Below, in pieces: positions 17,382-26,266 of a stretch of DNA of 50,196 bases. Position numbers and translations under genes: made by a program. The number at the start of each line of letters is the position of its first letter. The first letter of the stretch is position 1. This DNA comes from Chitinophagaceae bacterium (GTDB lineage: Bacteria; Bacteroidota; Bacteroidia; Chitinophagales; Chitinophagaceae), in the NCBI GenBank assembly GCA_016786745.1, contig JAEUVS010000072.1, positions 1-50,196 on the forward strand, read 5' to 3'. The notes under the pieces were generated by a model. It searched no databases. It was not told the origin of the DNA and saw only the letters and a list, made by a program, of their open reading frames with translations.

Positions 17382-18896
17382 GTGAAAGTCAGCAAACGCC
17401 TTTGGTATTACATTGTTGTAATAGGCTTCCCGCTATTCTTTGTATTGCACGGCGTTAATGAACAATTCGGGTTAATCCGCGCACAGATAATCGCGCGCCT
17501 GTTACTAATTTATTTTTCGGTTGCGATTATTGTGGCCATCACTGCGAAGCTCATCATGAAATCGTATGAGCGTGCCACATTGCTCACCTTTTTTATTCTC
17601 TGTGCTTATTTCTTTTTTGGCGCAGTAAAAGATCTGCTAAAAAATTCTTTTTTCGACAGTGTCGGATCGTACAAATATTTTCTAACCGGAACAATCATTC
17701 TCATCCTCCTTGTTGTGTTCCTGGTTAAAAAAATAAAATCACCTCTTACCAGGGCAAACCGTTTTATAAGATTGTTGATAGTGTTATGTATTGGGCTCGA
17801 AGCGGGTTTGCTTTTCTACAACGTGCTGACAAAAAAATACCTGCAAAAAGATCCCGGTGATATCCATCATGAGCTCATCAAAAATATCAACGTTCCCGAC
17901 ACTGTGCAGAAGCCAACGATTGTATGGATCGTGATGGATGAATATTCAGGAAACACCGGCCTGTTGAAGAAATGGAACTTCGTTAATCCATTTGGCGCAA
18001 CACTTCGCAAAAAAGGTTTTTTTGTTGCCGATACCGCATGGAGCCCATATAACTACACCCATTATTCCCTTGTTTCAACGCTCGACATGAGTTACCTGCG
18101 TGGCCTGGAAAATCATTCCGTGATAGGCTACCGGGATATCGTAAGGGGAAATCGGTCGCTCGAAGAAACCAACGTGGTGAAGTTATTGGAGTCGGCTGGT
18201 TATGATATTTATAATTATACCATCTATAATATCAAGAACCATCCCACAGCTGCGCATGAGTATTTTGTAAACGCCGATTTCAAGCTGGTAGACAACCAGA
18301 CTTTACCCGGCAGGATAAAGCAGGATATCGGGTGGAATTTCCGGAATTTTTTTTCCCGAAACAGGAAAGCTGCGGATTCAGCGGACCTGGCCAAAAGCAT
18401 TCTCGCCGAAGCGAAATACAGGCGTGACCTGGTTGATGAAAGTGCCGGTGTGGTGGCCCTGGCAGCGCAGAAGGGCAAGCCGGCTTTCCTGATGTTTCAC
18501 TATATGATTACTCATGAACCATTCATTTACAGGCCGGATGGCTCGCTTGACCTTTCTTCGGGCTTTGGCATGTATCCCGACAGGTATGTGCCATCGATTG
18601 AACGGGCGAACGAGGCGCTTTCGGGTCTTATTGACTCAATACAAGCGGCCTATAAAGGAAAAAATCTTGTGATAATTCTCCAGGGTGACCATGGGTATAA
18701 ATTTGATGAGTCGGACCCCTTGTTTGAACAAGAAGGATGTAGTATCTTTTACGCAGTTTACTGCTCGGATTTACAATATCCGGATTGGAAAAATCCGTTT
18801 AACGCCGCGAATGGCTTTCGCGTACTCTTCAATAAATACTTTCAGACCAATCTTCCCGTACTGGAAAATCGCTCCTTTAATCTTTTTTACCGCTAA
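17382..18896 (+). CDS. Membrane-anchored sulfatase/phosphotransferase-like protein
   Basis: This 504-residue protein has four to five N-terminal membrane segments (about residues 8-22, 37-57, 66-82, 100-117, 129-147), then an extracytoplasmic alkaline-phosphatase-superfamily domain. Probable metal ligands are Asp186 in 'VMDEYSG', His378 in 'ITHEPF' and Asp436-His437 in 'QGDHGY'. Thr226 in 'YNYTHYS' sits where lipoteichoic acid synthase and phosphoethanolamine transferases have their nucleophile. It may transfer a phospho-alcohol onto a surface glycan or lipid; this is inference from fold and neighbours. The GTG at 17382 is the start, because the overlapping ATG at 17380 meets a stop at once. 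Confidence 0.82.
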   Translation: MKVSKRLWYYIVVIGFPLFFVLHGVNEQFGLIRAQIIARLLLIYFSVAIIVAITAKLIMKSYERATLLTFFILCAYFFFGAVKDLLKNSFFDSVGSYKYFLTGTIILILLVVFLVKKIKSPLTRANRFIRLLIVLCIGLEAGLLFYNVLTKKYLQKDPGDIHHELIKNINVPDTVQKPTIVWIVMDEYSGNTGLLKKWNFVNPFGATLRKKGFFVADTAWSPYNYTHYSLVSTLDMSYLRGLENHSVIGYRDIVRGNRSLEETNVVKLLESAGYDIYNYTIYNIKNHPTAAHEYFVNADFKLVDNQTLPGRIKQDIGWNFRNFFSRNRKAADSADLAKSILAEAKYRRDLVDESAGVVALAAQKGKPAFLMFHYMITHEPFIYRPDGSLDLSSGFGMYPDRYVPSIERANEALSGLIDSIQAAYKGKNLVIILQGDHGYKFDESDPLFEQEGCSIFYAVYCSDLQYPDWKNPFNAANGFRVLFNKYFQTNLPVLENRSFNLFYR

Positions 18897-18907
18897 ACAA
18901 CCTAATT

Positions 18908-20176
18908 GTGGAAACGTTAGAAGTAAACAGCTCGATTAACAAGCACGTGGTGTGGAAGGCTATTTCATTGTTCTTCCTTTTTGTGCTGAATGTTTTATTC
19001 GCGAGGTACTACGCCGCGGCAACTACCGGTTATGTGTTTTACATATTTACCGTAAATGCATTTATTATCCAGCTACTTGGCTTTAGTCTTGAATCAGGTG
19101 TTGGCTATTACACGGCAAGGAAATCAATGCGCGAAGGCAGGCTCATTAATTTTTCATTGATGTGGACGATGATCGTCACGCTGCTCACACTCGGTTTGTA
19201 TTACCTGTACAACTATTACAATCCCGGTCAGCTTGAGTTTCCGGTGTTATACCCGATTTCGTTTGTAACAGGCAATATGATGATTGCATTCGGAAATGCG
19301 ATTTATTTTTCGAAGTACAATTTCGTAATACCGAATGTTCTTTCACTCATCATCAATATCACCTTAATTATTTTTCTCATTGTTTCGAATGAGTATTCGA
19401 AAGTCGATATGCCGCTGAATTTTATCCCGGTGTATTTCTATTCGTTCCTCGTTCACGGATTGCTTTTGTTCCTCTCGCTGTTTGTAGTTTCGAAAGAAGA
19501 GAAGTTTTTGATGAACATTACTTCAAAGAATGTCGTAAAACTGTTCAGGTATTCTTCGTATGCGTTTCTCGCGAACATTTTGTTCCTCGGCTTAACGCGT
19601 ATAGATTATTTCTTTATCAGGCATTATTGCAGCGCCGAAGACATGGGTAACTATATCCAGGTGTCGAAGATTGCGCAATTGTTTTTCATATTGCCCTCCA
19701 TGATATCTACCGTACTGTTTCCATTTATTGCGGCCGGTTCGAAACCTGATATCAAGAGACAGGTGAACCATTTCTCGACGAAGCTGGTGATGCTTTACTC
19801 GGGTGTGTGCATTGCGCTGGCTGCTTCGGGATACTGGCTGTTTCCATGGATGTACGGTCCCAGTTTCGAAAAGATGTTTGTACCATTCCTGCTCATCATC
19901 CCGGGCATCCTGGCAATATCGGGCATGTATCCTTACACCGCATTTTTTGCCGGGGAAGACAGGATCAACGTCAATATCAAAGGATCGTTATTCGCCTTTG
20001 TATTTATTGTAATCGCAGATGCGGCGTTGATTCCGCGATATGGTATCAACGCGGCAGCCGCTATCAGCAGCGTTGGGTATTTTGTATATTATTGGTATGT
20101 TTATCTCGTCTTTAAAAAGGAGATGAACGTTGAAAAAAATACTGTGGCTCGCGAGCTGGTATCCGGACAGGCTTGA
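18908..20176 (+). CDS. Polysaccharide/lipid-linked oligosaccharide flippase (Wzx-like)
   Basis: This 422-residue integral membrane protein has about 12 hydrophobic segments, of the MATE/MVF (Wzx-like) superfamily. Characteristic stretches are 'FARYYAAATTGYVFYIFT' near the start, 'ANILFLGLTRIDYFFIRHY' mid-protein, and 'GINAAAAISSVGYFVYYWY' at the end. Such proteins flip undecaprenyl-linked glycan units to the periplasm. The start is GTG at 18908, 11 bases after the previous stop. The last 47 bases overlap the following glycosyltransferase gene, which implies translational coupling. Confidence 0.85.
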   Translation: METLEVNSSINKHVVWKAISLFFLFVLNVLFARYYAAATTGYVFYIFTVNAFIIQLLGFSLESGVGYYTARKSMREGRLINFSLMWTMIVTLLTLGLYYLYNYYNPGQLEFPVLYPISFVTGNMMIAFGNAIYFSKYNFVIPNVLSLIINITLIIFLIVSNEYSKVDMPLNFIPVYFYSFLVHGLLLFLSLFVVSKEEKFLMNITSKNVVKLFRYSSYAFLANILFLGLTRIDYFFIRHYCSAEDMGNYIQVSKIAQLFFILPSMISTVLFPFIAAGSKPDIKRQVNHFSTKLVMLYSGVCIALAASGYWLFPWMYGPSFEKMFVPFLLIIPGILAISGMYPYTAFFAGEDRINVNIKGSLFAFVFIVIADAALIPRYGINAAAAISSVGYFVYYWYVYLVFKKEMNVEKNTVARELVSGQA

Positions 20177-21311
20177 ACCACTTTCAGGAGATTTTATTGA
20201 ACGTCATGCGAGGTCCGCATCGCTGGTGAATGATATTACTGTCATTCATGTTGTGAAGGACCATCTCAATAAAACTCCTTCGCGTCAAAGCATTGACAGT
20301 ATCGAATACCATCCTCATCTTACAGCTATAGTCGGATATTATAAAAGTACATCATGGTTAGGGCCGTTGTCCGGCCTACTTTCCACGGCCAGGTTTTTCA
20401 TCCTTCAAAAAAAACTCATAGATCAGTTCATTCGGCAGAATGGAAAACCGGATCTCATAAATGTTCACATCAGTTTCAAAGCAGGCATGGGAGCGCTGTA
20501 CTGCAAATGGCGCTACAAATTGCCTTACGTCGTATCGGAACAGTGGACAATATTTTGTCCTGAGGCATCGCCGAATTATAACGATCAGTCGTTTGTGGCG
20601 AAAAGGTTGATGAAAATGATCTACAAAAAATCAGCAGCATGCAGTGCAGTCAGCAATTACCTCGCGACCGCGCTTGTTCAAAAATTTCAAATTAAACTTC
20701 CGATTCGTATACCTAACGTAGTGAATCGTCAAATTTTCTATCCATCATATGAGAAAAAACCACTATTCACTTTTGTTCATGTATCGGTGTTGAATTACCA
20801 GAAAAGTCCCTATGACATTATAGAGGCGGTCAGGCTGGCTCACGAAAAATCAGCGGTTCCCTTCCGGTTCATTATTTATGGTCCCTACCTGGAGGCAATT
20901 TATGAACGTATCAGTGAGAATAATCTCGGTGAAATCGTCGACTATCGTACCGAAGTAATGCAGGATGAACTCGCCGAAGAAGTGAGGAAATGTCACAGCC
21001 TGGTGTTGTATTCGCGTTTCGAAACGTTCGGATGCGTTGTTATTGAAGCGATGGCAGCAGGATTGCCGGTTATCGTGAGCGACATTCCCGTTATGCGCGA
21101 AATTGTGGACGAGGGCATAACCGGTACGTTTGCTCCTGTAGGCCAGCCCTCAATACTGGCTGAAAAAATGTTATGGATGATGTCGAACCATCATTTATTC
21201 AACGAGAAAGCGCTCTCTGCTGCTTCGGAGTCCTATTCATACGAACGGGTAGGGAAGATGTTTGATGAGTTATACGAACAGCCCTTCCGCGTTAGCATGA
21301 GAATTGCATAG
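20130..21311 (+). CDS. Glycosyltransferase, family 4-type (GT-B fold)
   Basis: This 393-residue cytoplasmic enzyme is likely to build a surface glycan. It opens MKKILWLASWYPDRLEPLSGD, the typical N-terminus of this group. The C-terminal nucleotide-sugar site is visible in 'LVLYSRFETFGCVVIEAMA', with the E-x7-E arrangement, and 'GLPVIVSDIPVMREIVDEG'. The start codon is TTG at 20130, inside the end of the flippase gene. No ATG nearby gives the conserved N-terminus. The donor sugar cannot be predicted. Confidence 0.9.
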   Translation: MKKILWLASWYPDRLEPLSGDFIERHARSASLVNDITVIHVVKDHLNKTPSRQSIDSIEYHPHLTAIVGYYKSTSWLGPLSGLLSTARFFILQKKLIDQFIRQNGKPDLINVHISFKAGMGALYCKWRYKLPYVVSEQWTIFCPEASPNYNDQSFVAKRLMKMIYKKSAACSAVSNYLATALVQKFQIKLPIRIPNVVNRQIFYPSYEKKPLFTFVHVSVLNYQKSPYDIIEAVRLAHEKSAVPFRFIIYGPYLEAIYERISENNLGEIVDYRTEVMQDELAEEVRKCHSLVLYSRFETFGCVVIEAMAAGLPVIVSDIPVMREIVDEGITGTFAPVGQPSILAEKMLWMMSNHHLFNEKALSAASESYSYERVGKMFDELYEQPFRVSMRIA

Positions 21312-21320
21312 CCACGCTTT

Positions 21321-21533
21321 ATGGCTGAAGTCGAAAAGGTGACACCTGAGGGAGTTCTCGAAATAACCCAGAACTATCTACAACAATTATCCGCGAAAGA
21401 GCTGCTTGAGCAATTCCTCGACATATCTCATCGCTTTTCCTCGCGACTCAACGATATGAGTTTTGACGAGCTCAAAAAGCTGCAGGCTTATTTGCGATTG
21501 ATCGGCGCTGAACTCAAGGCGCGGGGAGTATAA
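21321..21533 (+). CDS. Small helical protein of unknown function
   Basis: This 70-residue acidic protein has no signal peptide, membrane segment or Cys. It is predicted all-helical ('EITQNYLQQLSAKELLEQF', 'MSFDELKKLQAYLRLIGAEL'). It starts 9 bases after the glycosyltransferase stop and reads like the last gene of that operon. Its 3' end overlaps the convergent membrane-protein gene by 46 bases. The family is unrecognised. Confidence 0.6.
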   Translation: MAEVEKVTPEGVLEITQNYLQQLSAKELLEQFLDISHRFSSRLNDMSFDELKKLQAYLRLIGAELKARGV

Positions 21534-21982
21534 TATTTCCTGGAAGCGATGGCTGCGGGAACTCCGACGGCTATTCCAACCACTAATGAGTTTGTGAGAA
21601 ACCTCGTAAGATTAAAATCAGGATGGGTATTCAGTGCAGATAACGGAAGAACAATTCGCGACATAACTGTATCAATAAACAATCCATAAAGCAATCCGAT
21701 TACTATTGCATTAAAGCGCAGAATTTTTATTCGTGGATATAATAAAAAGAAAAAAGTTACGAAACACGTCGCAATGAAGTAGTGTGATAGTAATCCCAGC
21801 AGTGCAGCTCCTGTTCCTCCTTTCATCGCTTTTTCAACGCCGAGCCAACCGCCCGCAATGTAATTGAGCAGTGTGATTGAAATTTTTCCTGACCGGAAAT
21901 ATTGAAGAATAAATGCGCCGATAATGTCAAGCGTGCCCGCGATGAGTCCTGTAACCAGGATAAATTTGACAAAGCGATTCAT
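21488..21982 (-). CDS. Four-helix inner-membrane protein of unknown function
   Basis: This 164-residue protein has about four membrane spans (residues ~7-28, 62-84, 91-110, 133-152). The loops include 'GWLGVEKAMKGGTGAALLG' and 'SRIVLPLSALNTHPD'. It resembles the YagU/DUF1440 type of small membrane protein, but I am not certain. It is convergent with, and overlaps by 46 bases, the small helical gene on the other strand. It starts 22 bases after the ROK kinase stop on the same strand and could be co-transcribed with it. Confidence 0.7.
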   Translation of the reverse strand: MNRFVKFILVTGLIAGTLDIIGAFILQYFRSGKISITLLNYIAGGWLGVEKAMKGGTGAALLGLLSHYFIATCFVTFFFLLYPRIKILRFNAIVIGLLYGLFIDTVMSRIVLPLSALNTHPDFNLTRFLTNSLVVGIAVGVPAAIASRKYYTPRALSSAPINRK

Positions 21983-22003
21983 AAAAAATTGCCTGTGGCA
22001 GCG

Positions 22004-22984
22004 TTATGCCGTCTTCATCTCCCACACCAATGCACTCGCACCGAGGATGGCCGCATCAGCCTCGCGGAGATGACTCACTAAAATTTTCACTTTATTTTGA
22101 AAAACTTTCAGCAGGTTAATTTCCATACTTTCCCGTGTGGGCTTCAAAATGAGTTCACCCGATTTTGTGAGTCCTCCAAAGAGGATGATCGCTTCAGGAC
22201 TTGAGAACATCACAAAATTCGCCAGCGCCAGTCCTAATATTTGTCCCGTAAACTCAAAAACTTCTTTGGCAAGTTTGTCGCCCTGCATAGCTGCCTCGTA
22301 CACTTTTTTCGAGTCGATGCGTTTGGGAGGTATATCGCGGAGGATGCTCTTTTCATTGGTTTTGGCAAGCATTTCAAGGGCGGTGAGTCGCACACCTGTA
22401 GCAGATGCATAGCTCTCCAGCGATCCCAGTTTGCCTGTGCCTTCGTGAAGGCGTCCATTTGGAATAATGATTGTGTGACCCAGTTCTCCCGCGAAACCAT
22501 CGTGACCGTAGATCAATTTTCCGTTGGCAACGATTCCGCTTCCCACGCCGGTGCCCAACGTGATCATGATGAAATCTTTCATTCCCTGCGCAGCGCCGTA
22601 CATCATTTCACCGATTGCGGCCGCATTCGCATCATTTGTAAGCACTACGGGAAGCTTGAATTTCTCCTCGAGCATTTTCGCGAATGGAATGATTCCTTTC
22701 CACGGAAGGTTCGGAGCGTACTCAACGGTGCCCGAATAAAAGTTGCCGTTAGGAGCGCCCACGCCAATCCCTTTTATTCTGCCGGGGCCACCGGCTTGCT
22801 CTATCATGTCGTACAATACGCCATGCAGCTCGTCGATAAAGCCTTCGACTTCCGAATGATTTCTCGAAGAAATTTCACCTGAAAAGAGGATATTACCGTG
22901 ACGGTCTACAATTCCGAACTTGGTACCTGTACCGCCGATGTCAATGCCAACAGCAAGTTGTTGCAAAGAAGTTGTTTTCGCCAT
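22004..22984 (-). CDS. ROK family sugar kinase, probable glucokinase
   Basis: This 326-residue cytoplasmic kinase likely phosphorylates glucose delivered by the adjacent transporter. It shows 'GIDIGGTGTKFGIVD' (phosphate 1 loop), 'NDANAAAIGE' (catalytic Asp), 'TLGTGVGSGIV' and 'ELGHTIIIPNG'. The ROK zinc motif CxCGxxGCxE is replaced by 'RLHEGTGKLGSLE', without any Cys. This may mark a zinc-free subgroup. The ATG at 22984 is preferred to an in-frame TTG three codons earlier. It begins 11 bases after the transporter stop, so the two form an operon. Confidence 0.88.
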   Translation of the reverse strand: MAKTTSLQQLAVGIDIGGTGTKFGIVDRHGNILFSGEISSRNHSEVEGFIDELHGVLYDMIEQAGGPGRIKGIGVGAPNGNFYSGTVEYAPNLPWKGIIPFAKMLEEKFKLPVVLTNDANAAAIGEMMYGAAQGMKDFIMITLGTGVGSGIVANGKLIYGHDGFAGELGHTIIIPNGRLHEGTGKLGSLESYASATGVRLTALEMLAKTNEKSILRDIPPKRIDSKKVYEAAMQGDKLAKEVFEFTGQILGLALANFVMFSSPEAIILFGGLTKSGELILKPTRESMEINLLKVFQNKVKILVSHLREADAAILGASALVWEMKTA

Positions 22985-22995
22985 ATTCTGCAAAA

Positions 22996-24657
22996 TTAAT
23001 GACCGCCGCTGATCTGCTGGTCGAAATCAATGCCTTGTTTGCGAAGTTCATTCCGGCTTTTCAGCGTGTGCCATGCCAGGTAGGCGAAGCAGGCCAGCGG
23101 AACTATATACGACATGTGCGTCCACGGACCTGTTGTGATGCCGTTCACTTCTGTGCCGAGATCAAGGTCTATGAGAGCGCCTTGTGCCGGTGGGATGATC
23201 GCCCCACCTAAAATCATCATGATAAGAAACGCAGAACCCTGGCTGGTATATTTTCCAAGCCCGGCTACTGCCAGCGCGAAGATACACGGCCACATTACCG
23301 AGCAGCAAAGACCGCAGGCAATGATGCAGTAGTTGGCGATCATGCCCGTGGTAAATAAAGAAACCAGTATAAACGCGGCTGCCAGGAGCGAAACGGTTAA
23401 CAGGAGTTTCACCGGTCTTTCCTGGGAATATAAATTGGCTCCGATCAGGAACAGGAGCATAATTGGATAGTATTTATAATCGGCGATGTCATTTCCCTTG
23501 ATGTAGTTCGCAAGGCAGATGATACCAAAGGCGATGAACGGCACAATGATCATCAGCAATTTTTTCGTTTGTTTGCTCACATTGAAAACGCTTACCGCCG
23601 CTGTCCACCTTCCAATCATCAGGCTACCCCAATAAAGGGCGATAAGGTGAGAGTTGTGTTTCTCATCATATCCTCCAAATTCCAGCCTTTGCAGAAATGC
23701 TCCAAAGTTGTTATCGATCGTTACTTCCACTCCAACGTAAACAAAAATGGCGATCATACCGAGTACAAGCTGCGGATATTGCATCGCGCCCCAGCCTTCC
23801 TTTTTTTTGGAAGCGGCCATCATACTACTGAACAGAAGCGTAAGAATAATTATAAGCGATGTGTAAATAACCACCGATTTGGGAATACCCGTGCTATCCT
23901 TGATCGGGTCGGCAAATAATACGGGTAAAAACACAAGGCCGATGATCAACATAATACGCATGGCTTTCGGGCTCTTCTCCAGCGCTTCGTTGCTCGTTAC
24001 GCGTGGTAATTTCGAGAAGCCGAAAATCAGCGCGGCCAGTGTAAACAATCCGGCCAACAGAAAATACAGTTCTTCGATATTTCCGATAGTAGCGTCTCTC
24101 ACGTTACTCGCGCTTCCAAAAAGTATAAAGCTCACGGCGAGCGGCCCCATTAACGTACCGAACGAGTTAACGCCACCGGCCATGTTCAACCGGTGCGCTC
24201 CTGTTTCGGGAGCGCCCATTGCGATGGCGAAGGGCTGGGCAGCTGTTTGCTGTAAAGAGAAACCAAGTGCGATGATGAAAAATGCAACGAGCACGAGACC
24301 GAAAGTCGGGGTCGACGAGGTGCTGATGAAAGCAAGCGCCAGCGCACCCGCGATCGAAATGATCAATCCGTATATAATACCTTTTTTATAGCCTATTTTA
24401 TTAAGGATGTCCACATTACTCATGTAGGAAGCCAGGTAGAGGATGAGAGAACCATAGAAATAAGCTCCGTAGAATGCGGAGCCGATCAGTTGTGATTGCA
24501 GCTGATCGAGATGGAAAAACTTTTTACAGAAAGGAATGAAGATACTGTTGCTTGCGGCCACAAACCCCCAGAAAAAAAAGACAGTGATTAAAGTTCCGAA
24601 CTGTGACCAATTAGTTTGTTGCGGAACCGCCGGAGCCCCCGATACGTCCTGGCTCAT
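22996..24657 (-). CDS. FHS-family sugar/H+ symporter (FucP/GluP-like)
   Basis: This 553-residue major facilitator protein has about 12-14 membrane spans. The fucose-glucose-galactose symporter signature is seen in 'LGFSLQQTAAQPFAIAMG' and 'RLNMAGGVNSFGTLMGPLA', with 'IPFCKKFFHLDQLQSQLIG' near the start. It is longer than FucP (~440), with extra hydrophobic segments in the middle (about residues 230-280 and 370-410). Glucose or galactose is the likely substrate given the downstream ROK kinase, but the sugar is inferred. It is transcribed divergently from glgA across 161 bases. Confidence 0.88.
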   Translation of the reverse strand: MSQDVSGAPAVPQQTNWSQFGTLITVFFFWGFVAASNSIFIPFCKKFFHLDQLQSQLIGSAFYGAYFYGSLILYLASYMSNVDILNKIGYKKGIIYGLIISIAGALALAFISTSSTPTFGLVLVAFFIIALGFSLQQTAAQPFAIAMGAPETGAHRLNMAGGVNSFGTLMGPLAVSFILFGSASNVRDATIGNIEELYFLLAGLFTLAALIFGFSKLPRVTSNEALEKSPKAMRIMLIIGLVFLPVLFADPIKDSTGIPKSVVIYTSLIIILTLLFSSMMAASKKKEGWGAMQYPQLVLGMIAIFVYVGVEVTIDNNFGAFLQRLEFGGYDEKHNSHLIALYWGSLMIGRWTAAVSVFNVSKQTKKLLMIIVPFIAFGIICLANYIKGNDIADYKYYPIMLLFLIGANLYSQERPVKLLLTVSLLAAAFILVSLFTTGMIANYCIIACGLCCSVMWPCIFALAVAGLGKYTSQGSAFLIMMILGGAIIPPAQGALIDLDLGTEVNGITTGPWTHMSYIVPLACFAYLAWHTLKSRNELRKQGIDFDQQISGGH

Positions 24658-24818
24658 AGTCGTTAGTTGGTTTGATTAAGTGCTGAAAGTAGCGAAAAAA
24701 TTCAAGCTAAAAATTTTTTAATTCGCTGATGATTAGTTTAATAAAACCTTCCTAAATTGAATAGGATTCGTGCAGTTACATTGTATAACCGGCTGGCTTA
24801 AGCGAACCCCATATTCCG
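24658..24818. promoter_or_regulatory. Divergent control region between sugar uptake and glycogen genes
   Basis: This 161-base A/T-rich gap must hold promoters in both directions. On the minus strand TACTTTCA (24684-24691) resembles TAnnTTTG for the transporter. On the plus strand TAAATTGA (24752-24759) is a weaker match for glgA. No obvious palindromic operator was seen. Confidence 0.35.
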
Positions 24819-26237
24819 ATGGAGATATTACACGTCAGCGCAGAATGTTACCCGGTTGCCAAGGCAGGTGGTTTAGGTGATGTCGCCGGTGCTCTCCCTC
24901 TTTACCTTAACGAGGCAGGACATCTGGCCAAGCTGGTCATGCCGATGTACCGCACCAAATATTTGTACTCTCACTCCTGGGATATAGTGCATAAAGGTTA
25001 CACCAACCTCGGTAACAGGTGGTTTGAATTTACAGTCATCAAGGAACGTACAAACGAACTCGGTTTCGATCTCTATCTTCTCGACATCAACGGCCTCCTC
25101 GATCGTGAAAAAGTTTATGGGTACGACGACGATACCGAACGCTTCACCGCTTTCCAGATAGCTGTGCTCGACTGGGTGACCGCATGGCAACATCAACCCG
25201 ATATTGTTCATGTGCACGACCATCATACCGCACTTATTCCCTTTATGATGGGTAACTGCTACAAATATGTCTCCCTCCGCCATATCCCCACCGTGATCAC
25301 CATACATAACGCCGAATACCAGGGATGGATGGGATGGGACAAAAGCATTTACATTCCACCGTGGGACATGTGGAACTGGGGAAGGCTGGACTGGAACAAC
25401 ACGATTAATCCACTTGCCAGTGGCATTAAATGTGCATCACGTGTAACGACTGTGAGTCCAAATTACCTGGAAGAGCTTAAAACCATGAGCAATGGCCTGG
25501 AAGCGCTTTTTGAATATGAAAAAGGAAAATGTGTTGGCATTCTCAATGGTATCGACAGCAACGTGTGGGATCCGCAGACCGACAAATACATCACGCATCA
25601 TTACAGTGTAAACGATTTTGAGGCGGGAAAGGCAAAAAACAAGATGGAACTCTGCGAAAGGTTCAATCTCGATTTTCAAAAGCCGCTGATATCATTTATT
25701 GGCAGGTTGGTGGGAGAGAAGGGTGCCGATGTGTTGCCCTCTGTGATAGGTGATTCATTCTGGCACATCGGAAGACGAATGAATTTTCTTGTACTCGGCA
25801 GCGGCAACCATCATACAGAACGCGAACTCGAAAGAATGCTCGAGCAGGCATCGGGCGATTACGCTGTTTATATCGGATACAACGAAGCGTTGAGTCACCT
25901 GATGTACGCAGGATCCGATTTCTTATTGATGCCATCGCGTGTGGAGCCGTGCGGACTGAATCAGCTTTATTCCATGCGTTACGGCACCGTTCCGATGGTG
26001 AGAAGAACAGGCGGGCTGAAAGACACAGTTATAGATTATGAAGACGAAGGTGGCTATGGCATCTGCTATAACCATACATCAACAGGCGATATCTCCCAGG
26101 GCGTTTTCAGGGCAGTTGAGTTGTACCGGACCAAAAAGAAACTGAATGCGAACAGGGAAACGATGATGAAACTTGATTTCGATTGGAAAACGAGCGTCCA
26201 GAAATACATTGAAGTGTATGAGCAATTAATAAAATGA
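24819..26237 (+). CDS. glgA: Glycogen synthase
   Basis: This 472-residue GT5-family enzyme elongates alpha-1,4-glucan from ADP-glucose. The N-terminal 'EILHVSAECYPVAKAGGLGD' contains the KxGGL motif that binds the donor. 'IHNAEYQGW' and 'ILNGIDSNVWDP' are conserved. The second Rossmann domain has 'FIGRLVGEKGADVL', 'MPSRVEPCGLNQLYSMRYG' and 'RRTGGLKDTV'. The length matches bacterial GlgA. It heads the operon glgA-glgC-MFS-glgB, with 29 bases to glgC. Confidence 0.95.
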   Translation: MEILHVSAECYPVAKAGGLGDVAGALPLYLNEAGHLAKLVMPMYRTKYLYSHSWDIVHKGYTNLGNRWFEFTVIKERTNELGFDLYLLDINGLLDREKVYGYDDDTERFTAFQIAVLDWVTAWQHQPDIVHVHDHHTALIPFMMGNCYKYVSLRHIPTVITIHNAEYQGWMGWDKSIYIPPWDMWNWGRLDWNNTINPLASGIKCASRVTTVSPNYLEELKTMSNGLEALFEYEKGKCVGILNGIDSNVWDPQTDKYITHHYSVNDFEAGKAKNKMELCERFNLDFQKPLISFIGRLVGEKGADVLPSVIGDSFWHIGRRMNFLVLGSGNHHTERELERMLEQASGDYAVYIGYNEALSHLMYAGSDFLLMPSRVEPCGLNQLYSMRYGTVPMVRRTGGLKDTVIDYEDEGGYGICYNHTSTGDISQGVFRAVELYRTKKKLNANRETMMKLDFDWKTSVQKYIEVYEQLIK

Positions 26238-26266
26238 CAATTACTAAATAATAAATAACTTGTTGT

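Noticed and set aside
22241..22882. A 213-codon plus-strand frame opposite the ROK kinase
   Set aside because: The kinase motifs on the minus strand are unambiguous. The antisense frame has no recognisable domain or start context.
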